NCBI GenBank assembly: GCA_963720885.1
Contig: CAVRGW010000004.1
Span: forward strand, 248,001 to 312,000
DNA: 64,000 bases
Origin: DATLLN01 sp963720885
GTDB lineage: Bacteria > Actinomycetota > Thermoleophilia > Gaiellales > JAICJC01
Direction of reading: 5' to 3'
Shown: positions 24,624-32,608 of the stretch, piece by piece
Layout: every line of letters starts with the position of its first letter
Numbering within the stretch: position 1 is the stretch's first letter
Position numbers and translations under genes: made by a program
The notes under the pieces: model-generated
The model's input: only the letters and a program-made list of their open reading frames with translations
The model's database searches: none
What the model was told of the DNA's origin: nothing

Positions 24624-25301
24624 TCAGACCGCCACCGGCAGCGGCTCGAACTCGACGTCGAACACGGCGGCGAACGCCTCGACGACCGTCGGCCGCAGAT
24701 CCTCGACGCTGACCGGCGTCCCCAGCTCCTCCGTCACCGACGTGAACGCCGCGCCTCCCAGGCCGCAGGCGTCGAACGTCTCGTAGACGGCCAGGTCGAG
24801 GTCGGCGTTCAACGAGAAGCCGTGGGTCGTGATCCAGCGCGCGCAGCGGACGCCGATCGACGCGATCTTGCGCTCGCCCACCCAGACGCCGGACAGATCT
24901 CTGGCGTCCATCCGCCGGCCGTCGATGCCCAGCGCGCGCAGCGTCGCGATCAGCACCTCCTCCAGGTTGTGCACGTAGCGGTGCAGATCCTTGCCGTGGT
25001 CCTGGAGGTCGAGCACCGGGTAGCAGACGAGCTGCCCGGGGCCGTGGTACGTCGAGCGGCCGCCGCGGTTGACCTCGACCACGTCGATGCCCCGGCGCGT
25101 GTAGTCGACGGCCGCCAGCAGCAGCTCCTCGGCGGCCACGGCGCGTGAGCCAAGCGAGATCACCGGCTCGTGCTCGAGCACCATCACCACGTCCGGCACG
25201 GCGCCCTGGCTGCGCGCGCCGGCCAGGTCCTGCTGGATGGCCATCGCGTCCTGGTAGGGCGTCAGCCCCGGGATCTCGTACAGATAGGCCCCGTGCGGCA
25301 T
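24624..25301 (-). CDS. lipB: Octanoyl-[ACP]:protein octanoyltransferase
   Basis: A 225-residue transferase that loads octanoate from ACP onto lipoyl domains. The family signature RGGRSTYHGPGQ is at residues 79-90. The catalytic pair is K145 (GERKIASIG) and C179 (FDACGLGG). It is placed between the E2 gene and lipA in the same direction. Confidence 0.97.
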   Translation of the reverse strand: MPHGAYLYEIPGLTPYQDAMAIQQDLAGARSQGAVPDVVMVLEHEPVISLGSRAVAAEELLLAAVDYTRRGIDVVEVNRGGRSTYHGPGQLVCYPVLDLQDHGKDLHRYVHNLEEVLIATLRALGIDGRRMDARDLSGVWVGERKIASIGVRCARWITTHGFSLNADLDLAVYETFDACGLGGAAFTSVTEELGTPVSVEDLRPTVVEAFAAVFDVEFEPLPVAV

Positions 25302-25310
25302 GGCCGAAAC

Positions 25311-26729
25311 TTACAGGCCGAAGGCCTGCTCGTCCCAGCTCTCGAGATTGGCCTTGACCTGGGCCATGAACTGGGCGGCGTATGCGCCATCCACCAGCCG
25401 GTGGTCGTACGACAGGCAGAGGAACATCATGTGCCGGATCGCGATGGCGTCGTTGCCGTGCTCGTCGGTGACGACCATCGGCCGCTTGACGATCGCCTCG
25501 ACGTCGAGGATCGCGACCTGCCCCTCGGGGATGATCGGCGTCCCCAGCAGCGCGCCGAACACGCCGGGGTTGGTGATCGTGAACGTGCCGCCGGCCATCT
25601 CGTCGGGCGTCAGCGTCTTGTTGCGGGCCTTGTCGGCGAGGTCGAGCACCGCGCGTGCCAGCCCGACCAGGTTCTTCTCCTCGGCGCCGTGGACGACCGG
25701 CACCATCAGGCCCTTGGCGTCGTCGATGGCGACGGCCATGCCCAGGTTGACGTAGCGCTTGATGATCGCGCTCTCGCCCTGCACCTCGGCGTTGACCCAC
25801 GGCCAGCGACCGATCCCGTCGATCGCCGCGCGGGCCACGAACGGGACGTAGGTCAGGTTGACGCCGTAGCGCTCCTGGTAGAGCGGCTTCCACTTCTTGC
25901 GCAGGTTGACCACGCCGGTCATGTCCACCTCGACGACCGTGGTGACGTGGGCGGCCGTGTCCAGGGAGTGGCGCATGTGCCGGGCGATCACCTTGCGGAT
26001 CGTGTTGAACTGGTAGAGCTCCTCGCCGGCGCCGGCCTGGGCGGCGACCGCGGGCTGAGGTGCCGGGGCGGCCGCGGGCTGCGGTGCGGCGGCGGGCGGT
26101 GCGGGCGGCGCTGCGGGAGCGGCCGGCTCGGGGGCGGGCGGCGCGAAGTGCGGCACGTCGTGCACCTCGACCGGCTGCGGCGCGGCAGGCGCGGCTGTGC
26201 CGCCGGACTCGATGAAGCCCTGCACGTCCTTCTTGGTCACGCGGCCGCCGCGGCCGGTGCCCGGGATCTGGTCGACGCTCAGCGAGTGCTCGGCCAGCAT
26301 GCGGGCGACCACGGGGCTGACGAACGCGCGCCCGGAGGCGTCGCCCTCGCCGTTGGTCGCGGCCGGCGCGGCCGCGGGCGGAGGCGCCTGCGGTGCCGGG
26401 GCAGCGTCGGGCGTCTGCTCGGCCAGGGCCTCGGGCTCAGGTGCGTCCGCCGGCTCGGCGGGAGCGCCCGCAGCGTCGCCGGCGGTGTCGATCACCGCGA
26501 TCCGGGTGTTCACCGGCACCGTGTCGCCCTCGTCGGCCAGGATCTCGCGGACGACGCCGGACGCCGGGGACGGCACCTCGGTGTCGACCTTGTCGGTCGA
26601 GATCTCGACGATCGTCTCGTCGGCCTCGATCCGCTCCCCGACCTGCTTCGCCCAGCGCGTGATGGTGCCCTCGGACACGCTCACGCCCATCTGGGGCATC
26701 ACGACATCGACGACTGTTCCGGTGGCCAT
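25311..26729 (-). CDS. 2-oxoacid dehydrogenase E2 (dihydrolipoamide acyltransferase)
   Basis: A 472-residue E2 with one N-terminal lipoyl domain (lipoyl Lys K47 in STDKVDTE), an Ala/Pro-rich linker (about 85-125), a peripheral-subunit-binding domain (FVSPVVARMLAEHSLSVDQI, about 137-175), a second Ala/Pro linker and a catalytic domain ending with the active-site motif H443-RLV-D447-G. Acyl specificity (pyruvate or branched-chain) cannot be decided by eye. It follows E1beta and precedes lipB and lipA. Confidence 0.95.
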   Translation of the reverse strand: MATGTVVDVVMPQMGVSVSEGTITRWAKQVGERIEADETIVEISTDKVDTEVPSPASGVVREILADEGDTVPVNTRIAVIDTAGDAAGAPAEPADAPEPEALAEQTPDAAPAPQAPPPAAAPAATNGEGDASGRAFVSPVVARMLAEHSLSVDQIPGTGRGGRVTKKDVQGFIESGGTAAPAAPQPVEVHDVPHFAPPAPEPAAPAAPPAPPAAAPQPAAAPAPQPAVAAQAGAGEELYQFNTIRKVIARHMRHSLDTAAHVTTVVEVDMTGVVNLRKKWKPLYQERYGVNLTYVPFVARAAIDGIGRWPWVNAEVQGESAIIKRYVNLGMAVAIDDAKGLMVPVVHGAEEKNLVGLARAVLDLADKARNKTLTPDEMAGGTFTITNPGVFGALLGTPIIPEGQVAILDVEAIVKRPMVVTDEHGNDAIAIRHMMFLCLSYDHRLVDGAYAAQFMAQVKANLESWDEQAFGL

Positions 26730-26741
26730 GGGGGCGGCTCC

Positions 26742-27719
26742 TCAGTAGGCGGACAGTTCCTCGATCGCTGCCGCCACGTCGTCCACCTGGGGGAGGAACG
26801 CCTTCTCGAGCGACGGTGCGAAGGGAACGGGGGAATCGGGGGAGGTGATGCGGACGACGGGGGCGTCCAGGTTCTCGAACGCCTCCTGGGCGATGGTCGC
26901 GGCGATCTCGGCGCCGAAGCCCGAGGTGTGGGTGTCCTCGTGCAGCACCAGCACCTTGCCGGTCTTGGCGACCGACCCGAGCACCGCCTCCTTGTCCCAC
27001 GGCGTGAGCGTGCGCAGGTCGATGATCTCGACGGACGTGCCGTCGTTCTCGGCGGCCCGGTCGGCGGCCTCCTCGGCCGTGTACACCATCGCGCCGTACG
27101 TGATCACGGACAGGTCACTGCCCTCGCGGTGGACGCGGGCCTTGCCGAACTCGACGGCGTGCTCGCCGTCGGGCACGTCGCCCTTGATCCGCCGGTACAG
27201 GTGCTTGTGCTCGAAGAACAGCACGGGGTTGGGGTCGCGGATCGACTGCACCATCAGGCCCTTGGCGTCGGCTGGCGTGGCCGGCACCGCGATCTTCAGG
27301 CCGGGGCAGTGGGCGAAGAAGCCCTCGGGGTTCTGCGAGTGGAACGGGCCGCCGGAGAAGCCGCCGCCGGAGGGCAGGCGGACGACGATCGGCACCGGCG
27401 TGCCGACCCGGTAGTGCTGCTTGGCGGCGACCGTCACCAGCTGGTCGAAGGCGCAGGAGACGAAGTCCGAGAACTGCATCTCGCAGACGGGGCGCATGCC
27501 CATCAGCGCCGCGCCGGTGCAGGCGCCGACGATGGCGGTCTCGGACAGCGGCGAGTCGATCACCCGGTCCTCGCCGAACTCGGCCTGGAAGCCCTGGGTG
27601 ACCTTGAAGGCGCCGCCGTAGACGCCGACGTCCTCGCCGATCAGGAACACGCGGCCGTCGCGCCGCATCTCGTCTCGCAGGCCGTCCGAGATCGCCTGCA
27701 GGTAGGTCTTGACCGCCAA
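26742..27719 (-). CDS. 2-oxoacid dehydrogenase E1 component, beta subunit
   Basis: A 325-residue transketolase-type subunit that forms the E1 heterotetramer with the alpha subunit. Typical blocks are FLIGEDVGVYGGAFKVTQG, RVIDSPLSETAIVGA and GPFHSQNPEGFFAHCPGLKI. The start is TTG at 27719 (protein MAVKTYLQAISDG), preceded by AGAGGAG that overlaps the TAG of the alpha gene. No ATG or GTG fits the conserved N-terminus. Confidence 0.94.
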   Translation of the reverse strand: MAVKTYLQAISDGLRDEMRRDGRVFLIGEDVGVYGGAFKVTQGFQAEFGEDRVIDSPLSETAIVGACTGAALMGMRPVCEMQFSDFVSCAFDQLVTVAAKQHYRVGTPVPIVVRLPSGGGFSGGPFHSQNPEGFFAHCPGLKIAVPATPADAKGLMVQSIRDPNPVLFFEHKHLYRRIKGDVPDGEHAVEFGKARVHREGSDLSVITYGAMVYTAEEAADRAAENDGTSVEIIDLRTLTPWDKEAVLGSVAKTGKVLVLHEDTHTSGFGAEIAATIAQEAFENLDAPVVRITSPDSPVPFAPSLEKAFLPQVDDVAAAIEELSAY

Positions 27720-27727
27720 CGTCTCCT

Positions 27728-28774
27728 CTATCTGTGGTGGGGGGTGTCGAGCTCCTCGGGATCGGCGTAGACGCCGTCCAGCAGCTCGGAGGGATCGGGC
27801 AGCGGGCTGTCCTCGGCCCGCTTCATCGCGTCGTTCAGGAGCTTCTTGACCTCGACCGAGATCTCGTCGTCGGCGGGCTCGTCGAGCAGGCCCTGCTCCT
27901 TCAGCCAGCGCCGGTAGCGCTCGATCGGGTCGCGCCGCGTCCACTGCTCGAGCATCTCCCGCGGGACGTAGAACGCGTCGTCGTGGACGGCGTGGCCCTC
28001 CATCCGCAGCGTCACCAGCTCCAGCAGCGTCGGGCCGCCGCCGGCGCGCGCCTTCTCGATCGCGGCGTGGGCCTCACGGTAGACGGTCAGCACGTCGCAG
28101 CCGTCGACCACCACGCCCTCGAAGCCGTAGGCCGCGGCGCGGTCGGCCAGATGCTCGCAGGCGTACTCGAGCCGGCTCGGCGTCGAGTACGCGTACTGGT
28201 TGTTGTCGATGATGAAGACGACCGGCAGCTGGTGGACGGCCGCCAGGTTCATCGCCTCGTGGGCGTCGCCTCGCTGCATCGCGCCGTCGCCGGACCATCC
28301 CAGCGCGACGCGCGGCTGCTTGCGGATCTTGAAGGCCAGTGCGGCCCCGACCGCCACCGGCATCATCGCCGGCAGGTGGCTGACCATGGCGATCAGGCCG
28401 AGCCGGATGTCCGCCATGTGGACGTTGCCGTCGCGCCCGCGGGCCAGGCCGTCGGCGCGGCCCATGTACTGGGCGAAGATCCGCCACGGCTCGGTGCCGC
28501 GGGTGATGTGGACGCCCATGTCGCGCTGAATCGGCGCGCCGACGTCATCCGTCCGCATCGCCGTGGCGACGCCCACCGCGGCGCCCTCGTTGCCGCGCCC
28601 GGTGTAGAACGAACCGGGGATCTTGCCCTGCCGGTAGAGGATGTGGCCCCGCTCCTCGATCCCGCGGGTTACCAGCATGTTCCGGTAGATCTGGAGCAGA
28701 TCCTCCCGGTCGAGATCGGCCTGCCTGATGTCCTCCGCGGACTCGACCGGTACGGCTTCTCGGGCGACTGCCAT
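27728..28774 (-). CDS. 2-oxoacid dehydrogenase E1 component, alpha subunit
   Basis: A 348-residue TPP-binding subunit; first gene of the E1alpha-E1beta-E2-lipB-lipA-cupin-zincin string. The TPP motif runs from GDG (162-164) to NN (191-192). FYTGRGNEGAAVGVA and the phosphorylation-loop-like block TLRMEGHAVHDD are typical. The frame is open to 28849, but ATG 28774 (MAVAREAVP) has a TAGACT box 10 nt ahead, inside the longer frame, which favours the shorter start. No E3 gene is in the operon. Confidence 0.94.
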   Translation of the reverse strand: MAVAREAVPVESAEDIRQADLDREDLLQIYRNMLVTRGIEERGHILYRQGKIPGSFYTGRGNEGAAVGVATAMRTDDVGAPIQRDMGVHITRGTEPWRIFAQYMGRADGLARGRDGNVHMADIRLGLIAMVSHLPAMMPVAVGAALAFKIRKQPRVALGWSGDGAMQRGDAHEAMNLAAVHQLPVVFIIDNNQYAYSTPSRLEYACEHLADRAAAYGFEGVVVDGCDVLTVYREAHAAIEKARAGGGPTLLELVTLRMEGHAVHDDAFYVPREMLEQWTRRDPIERYRRWLKEQGLLDEPADDEISVEVKKLLNDAMKRAEDSPLPDPSELLDGVYADPEELDTPHHR

Positions 28775-28784
28775 CCTTGCATCA

Positions 28785-28790
28785 AGTCTA
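28785..28790 (-). promoter_or_regulatory. Candidate -10 box of the E1alpha operon
   Basis: TAGACT on the minus strand, 10 nt before the ATG at 28774; predicts a leader of only a few nucleotides. Confidence 0.4.
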
Positions 28791-28830
28791 GCGTCACATG
28801 CGGCCGTGTCGAGAGGCGCCCTCCGTGTGG

Positions 28831-28836
28831 CAGAAT
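28831..28836 (+). promoter_or_regulatory. Candidate -10 box of the zinc-ribbon gene (leaderless)
   Basis: CAGAAT followed by 6 nt and the ATG at 28843. Same hexamer and spacing as the pirin gene. Confidence 0.4.
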
Positions 28837-28842
28837 CGAGCA

Positions 28843-29163
28843 ATGGCATCGCGACGCAACCGCGAGGAGCTGGGCGACAGCTGCGGGTTCTGCCTGCGCT
28901 GCGGCTGGGGCCGGCGGTTCATGCTCGCCGACGCCGCGGCCGTGCCCGACACCTGCCCGAGCTGCGGCGGAGTCGTCATCACCTCGTGCGGCGCCTGCGG
29001 CGCCCCCATCGAGTCGCTGATGGGCGTGACCTGCCGGGCCTGCGGCGAGCCGCTCCGCGAGGCCGAGCTGTTCGGCGTCGAGATCCGGCGGAAGCCGGAG
29101 CGAGTGGCGGCCGCGGTTGACGGTCGCGCGTCGAGCGGCCATAACGAGAGACAGTCCCTGTGA
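28843..29163 (+). CDS. Zinc-ribbon protein of unknown function
   Basis: A 106-residue protein with four CxxC knuckles: CGFCLRCGWGRRF, CPSCGG, CGACGAP and CRACGEP, which can form two zinc ribbons. There is no membrane segment; the C-terminal 35 residues are basic and variable. Its stop overlaps the start of the next gene (GTGA, 29160-29163), a degenerate GGDEF protein, so the two are coupled. Probably a small nucleic-acid or protein-binding module; no specific family recognised. Confidence 0.82.
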   Translation: MASRRNREELGDSCGFCLRCGWGRRFMLADAAAVPDTCPSCGGVVITSCGACGAPIESLMGVTCRACGEPLREAELFGVEIRRKPERVAAAVDGRASSGHNERQSL

Positions 29164-29810
29164 TCGTCGCATTCCTGCTCGCATTCACGCTGGGCGCGCT
29201 CGCCGCCGCCGCCGCGCTCGCCTACCGCGCCCATCGCAGGGCCGCGCGACTCGAGGACGAGCTCGACGTGGTCCGGGCCGAGCTGGAGATGGCCGAGCGG
29301 CGCGACCACGACACCGGCCTCTGGAACAGCCGCCACTTCGTCGAGGCGCTGACCCGCGAGGTCGAGCGCTCGCGCACATACGCCCGCCCGGTCGCGCTGG
29401 CGCTGGCGTCGGTCGACGGGCTGCTCGAGGAGGGTGAGGACACCGAGGTCGCGATGGCCGAGATCGGCAACGCGATCGGGTCGAGCGTTCGCGCGCTGGA
29501 CATCGCTTGCCGCGTGGGCAGCACCGAGTTCGGCGTGATCATGTGCGAGACCGACAGCCGAAACGCGTCCGTCGCCGCGGAGCGCGTGCTGCGGGCGATC
29601 GCCCGCGTCCGCTCGCCCGCAGGACGCCAGCCGCTGGCAGCGGTCGGCATCGCCGCCTGCCCGGCCCATGCGGAGACGTTCGACGGCCTGGTCGAGCGAG
29701 CGGGGTCGGCGCTGCGCAGCGCCCGCCGCGCCGTGCGCCGCGACCCGCCCAAGGCGGGCACCGTGACGGTCTCGATGGCCGTCTGGGACGACGCAGACGA
29801 CGCCGAGTAG
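29160..29810 (+). CDS. Membrane-anchored degenerate GGDEF protein with intact I-site, candidate c-di-GMP receptor
   Basis: A 216-residue protein with an N-terminal membrane helix (residues 2-22), a charged coiled-coil-like linker (26-48) and a GGDEF-fold domain (about 49-215, starting DHDTGLWNSRHF). The catalytic signature reads GSTEF (120-124) instead of GGDEF, so cyclase activity is unlikely. The allosteric RxxD site is intact as RALD (111-114), five residues before it. In PopA- or PelD-type proteins this combination marks c-di-GMP receptors. GTG start overlaps the zinc-ribbon stop. Confidence 0.8.
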   Translation: MIVAFLLAFTLGALAAAAALAYRAHRRAARLEDELDVVRAELEMAERRDHDTGLWNSRHFVEALTREVERSRTYARPVALALASVDGLLEEGEDTEVAMAEIGNAIGSSVRALDIACRVGSTEFGVIMCETDSRNASVAAERVLRAIARVRSPAGRQPLAAVGIAACPAHAETFDGLVERAGSALRSARRAVRRDPPKAGTVTVSMAVWDDADDAE

Positions 29811-29813
29811 CCG

Positions 29814-30470
29814 GTGCGGCGGCTCGCCGACGGCCTGCACCGATGGACTGCGCGCCACCCCGAGTGGCACCCCGGTGAGTTCGGCGCCCAGGTCTCGTGC
29901 TACGCGGCGGCCGTCGACGGCGGCACGCTGCTGATCGACCCGCTGGTGCTCGGCGACGACGACGCCCAGCGGCTGGACGGCGTGGTCGCCGGCAGGGTGT
30001 CGATCCTGATCACGATCCCCTACCACGCCCGCAGCGCCGAGCAGTTCGCGGCCCGCTACCGCGGTCGCATCCACGGCCACGCGGCGGTGGCCGCCCGGCT
30101 GGGGTCGGCGGCCCGGTTCACGCCCGTCGAGCCCGGCGCCCGGCTGCTGGGCGGCGCCACGGTGCACGCGATCGGCAACCCGCGGCGGCAGGAGACGCCC
30201 TACCACCTCCCGTCGCACGATGCCCTGGCATTCGGCGACTCGGTGGTGGAGGCCGGCGGCCGGCTCCGGGTGTGGGTCGAGCCGCCCGCGGACTCGCCCG
30301 CGCGCCGGCGCTGGTACCGGGAACGCCTGGTGCCGTCGCTGCGGCCGCTGCTCGACCTGAACGCCGGGCGCGTGCTCGCCACGCACGGCGAGCCGGTGCT
30401 GCGCGGCGGCCGGGCGGCCCTGGCCCGCGCGCTGGACGACGACGCCTGGTCGCGTCCGCGCAGCCGCTAG
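29814..30470 (+). CDS. Metallo-beta-lactamase-like protein lacking the HxHxDH motif
   Basis: A 218-residue protein whose layout follows the MBL fold: an N-terminal strand pair (YAAAVDGGTLLIDPLVLG), a middle block PSHDALAFGDSVVEAGGRL and a C-terminal LATHGEPVLRGG. At the place of the HxHxDH metal motif it reads ITIPYHARSAEQF, so most metal ligands are missing. GTG 29814 follows the upstream TAG by 3 nt. Its TAG shares the palindrome CTAG (30467-30470) with the convergent serine hydrolase. Fold assignment is moderate; a catalytic role is doubtful. Confidence 0.7.
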   Translation: MRRLADGLHRWTARHPEWHPGEFGAQVSCYAAAVDGGTLLIDPLVLGDDDAQRLDGVVAGRVSILITIPYHARSAEQFAARYRGRIHGHAAVAARLGSAARFTPVEPGARLLGGATVHAIGNPRRQETPYHLPSHDALAFGDSVVEAGGRLRVWVEPPADSPARRRWYRERLVPSLRPLLDLNAGRVLATHGEPVLRGGRAALARALDDDAWSRPRSR

Positions 30471-31795
30471 TTGAAGGTCTCGGGCGTGCGGGTGACCGGG
30501 TAGCCGGCCCACCGCAGCTCGGACACCTTCCCCTGGCCGTCGCGCACGACCACCAGCCGCTCACCGCGCTCGCGGCCGGACTCGACCCGGTAGCTGTCCT
30601 CCCCGTCGGCGGCGAACACGGCCGGCCGCCGGGTGGGCGGCGCATCGGCGTGCCGAGCCTCCAGGTGCCCCTCCCGATACGAGAACACGAACTCCTCGCC
30701 CTCGGTCCACCAGCGGCCGGGGATCCCCGCCAGCTCGGGCGGCACCGGCGCGCCCGGCTTCCACGCCTCGATGGCTGCCGGCAGCTCGTCGCGGGCGTCG
30801 TCGAGCATCCCCGCTGTGATCTCCGTCGGATCGTTGCGCGAGCCCGAGTTGCTGGTCGCCGCAACCGCCAGACTCCGTGACCGGTCGTAGAGCACCTGCG
30901 CGAGGAATCCCGGCATCGCGCCGCCGTGCCCCGCCGAGAACCCGGTCTTGGTACGCCGCAGCTCGACGCCCAGCCCCCAGGCCAGCGTCCAGTCCGGGTC
31001 GCACATCGCCTGCACCGTGTGCATCTCGTCGACCGTCCGGGCATCCAGCACGTCGCCGCTCGGCTTGGCCAGGAACGATCCGAGGCGCACCAGGTCGGAG
31101 GGCGTGCTCCACAGCTGGCCGGCGGGGCCGAACCCCTCGGACTCGACCTCGGACTCGATCGTCACGGTGTCGTCGTACGGGGCAACCATGTAGCCGACCG
31201 CCTGAGGTGCCTCGGGCGCCCAGGTCGTGCGGGTCATGCCCAGCGGGTCGAACACGTGCTCCCGGATCACATCCGGGTACGGCCTGCCGCGCAGCCGCTG
31301 CACGATCTCGCCGAGCAGCGCGAAAGCGAGGTTCGAATAGTGCCACTCCTGGCCCGGCTTGAGCACCAGCTCTGCGTCGCCAAGGCTGGCGACAACGTCC
31401 GCCATCGACGGCATCACCATGGTCACCCACACGTCGCCCACCGGCTCGCGCTGCAGGCCGGACAGGTGCGAGAGCATCCGCCGGATCGTGGGTCCGCGGT
31501 GTGCGGACTCGGCGATGTGCGCCGACAACGGGTCGTCGAGGTCGAGCCGGCCCTCGTCGCGCAGCTGCATGACGCAGATCGCGGTGATCACCTTGGTGAT
31601 CGAGCCGATTCGGTACTGGTCGTCGACCGTCGCCGCCCGCCCCGCCTCGACGTCGGCGAGTCCGATCGCCTCGCTCCACACGATCTCGCCATCGCGGGCG
31701 ACGGCGGCGCTTGGCCCCGGCATCCGCTCCTTCGCCTGTGCCTCGGCCAGCCGCCGGCTGAGCCTGCCGGCGAGTGCCTCGAGATCGCCGCTCAC
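30467..31795 (-). CDS. Beta-lactamase-family serine hydrolase
   Basis: A 442-residue class C/DD-peptidase-like enzyme. S65-x-x-K68 (GSITKVI), Y153-S-N155 (HYSNLAFALLG) and a GHGG third motif are present. There is a C-terminal extension of about 90 residues after the catalytic domain (GRWWTEGEEFVFSYREGHLE), a lipocalin-like domain often fused in this family. No signal peptide is seen at the chosen GTG 31795, which overlaps the ASCH stop by GTGA. Substrate unknown (esterase, amidase or peptidase). Confidence 0.9.
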   Translation of the reverse strand: MSGDLEALAGRLSRRLAEAQAKERMPGPSAAVARDGEIVWSEAIGLADVEAGRAATVDDQYRIGSITKVITAICVMQLRDEGRLDLDDPLSAHIAESAHRGPTIRRMLSHLSGLQREPVGDVWVTMVMPSMADVVASLGDAELVLKPGQEWHYSNLAFALLGEIVQRLRGRPYPDVIREHVFDPLGMTRTTWAPEAPQAVGYMVAPYDDTVTIESEVESEGFGPAGQLWSTPSDLVRLGSFLAKPSGDVLDARTVDEMHTVQAMCDPDWTLAWGLGVELRRTKTGFSAGHGGAMPGFLAQVLYDRSRSLAVAATSNSGSRNDPTEITAGMLDDARDELPAAIEAWKPGAPVPPELAGIPGRWWTEGEEFVFSYREGHLEARHADAPPTRRPAVFAADGEDSYRVESGRERGERLVVVRDGQGKVSELRWAGYPVTRTPETFN

Positions 31796-32145
31796 GCCGA
31801 TCCGCGGATCTCCGAGAAGTGGATGACGGTCACCGTGTCCGCCTCGGTCACCGGCCGGTTGTAGAGCTGCCCGAGGAAGATGCAGAACTCCTCGATGTGG
31901 CGGATCTCCGGGTTGTCGTGCTGGATCTCGCGAGGCGACACCTCGCGCAGCTGCTTGACCTCGATCTTGTCGATCACCGCGTCGAAGATCTTCTCGCGGA
32001 TGCCGAATCGTTGCCCAGCAAGCACACACACGACCATGCCCTTGCGGTACTTCGTGGACTTGTCGCCCAGCCTGATCGTCGCCGTCTTGCGGCGGTGCCT
32101 GAGCTGGTCCACCACGACCGGCGAGTAGAAGTTGAGGGCGTACAT
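31792..32145 (-). CDS. ASCH domain protein
   Basis: A 117-residue single-domain protein of the ASCH (PUA-like beta-barrel) superfamily, commonly linked to RNA or modified-base binding. The central block KTATIRLGDKSTKYRKGMVV is typical. It is the first gene of a pair with the serine hydrolase. The ATG at 32145 has a good TATGAT box 9 nt upstream, embedded in the 3' end of the NUDIX gene. Confidence 0.82.
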   Translation of the reverse strand: MYALNFYSPVVVDQLRHRRKTATIRLGDKSTKYRKGMVVCVLAGQRFGIREKIFDAVIDKIEVKQLREVSPREIQHDNPEIRHIEEFCIFLGQLYNRPVTEADTVTVIHFSEIRGSA

Positions 32146-32154
32146 TCCGGCGCC

Positions 32155-32181
32155 ATCATACCGAGAGGGTCAGCCGGTCAA
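32155..32181 (-). promoter_or_regulatory. Promoter of the ASCH-serine hydrolase pair
   Basis: On the minus strand TTGACC (32176-32181), 15-nt spacer, TATGAT (32155-32160), then 9 nt to the ATG. Both hexamers are close to consensus, though the spacer is short. The TGA inside TATGAT is also the stop codon of the NUDIX gene. Confidence 0.55.
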
Positions 32182-32587
32182 GGGCGCGGCCCGCGACCTC
32201 GCGCTCGCCTCCGTACGACAGCCGGCGGTACTCGGCGAGCGGCAGCCAGCGGGCGTCCTCGACCTCGAGCCGCATGCTGTGGTCGATCTCGCCCAGCCGC
32301 CCGCCCCGCACCTGCAGCAGGTGGAAGCTCACCACCTTGAGGATGCGGACACCCTGCCGGGTGTAGACGTACCGGATGTCGCCAAGTTTGACGACATGGT
32401 CGGCGCGCAGTCCCGTCTCCTCCAGCGTCTCGCGCAGGGCGGTGTCCACCGTCGCCTCGCCGGGCTCGACCAGGCCCTTGGGCAGCGCCAGCACCTTCGG
32501 CTTGCCGCGGGGGACGATCGTCGCCATCCACCAGCGGCCGCGCATGCGCCGCACCGCGACGCCGCCTGCCGAGAACTCGCGCTCCAT
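32156..32587 (-). CDS. NUDIX hydrolase
   Basis: A 143-residue NUDIX protein. The NUDIX box runs from GLVEPGEAT to RETLEETGL (Gx5Ex7REUxEExGU). The N-terminal FSAGGVAVRR and LPKGLVEPGE match the Ap4A/diadenosine and NDP-sugar hydrolase group; the substrate cannot be set. The ATG at 32587 is only about 20 nt from the divergent MFS start. Confidence 0.93.
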   Translation of the reverse strand: MEREFSAGGVAVRRMRGRWWMATIVPRGKPKVLALPKGLVEPGEATVDTALRETLEETGLRADHVVKLGDIRYVYTRQGVRILKVVSFHLLQVRGGRLGEIDHSMRLEVEDARWLPLAEYRRLSYGGEREVAGRALDRLTLSV

Positions 32588-32595
32588 CCTGGAGG

Positions 32596-32601
32596 TAGTG
32601 T
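32596..32601 (+). promoter_or_regulatory. Candidate -10 box of the MFS gene (leaderless)
   Basis: TAGTGT, 7 nt, then GTG at 32609. It overlaps an alternative in-frame GTG at 32600 with GGAGG 4 nt ahead, so the real start could be either. Confidence 0.4.
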
Positions 32602-32608
32602 GGCAGCC

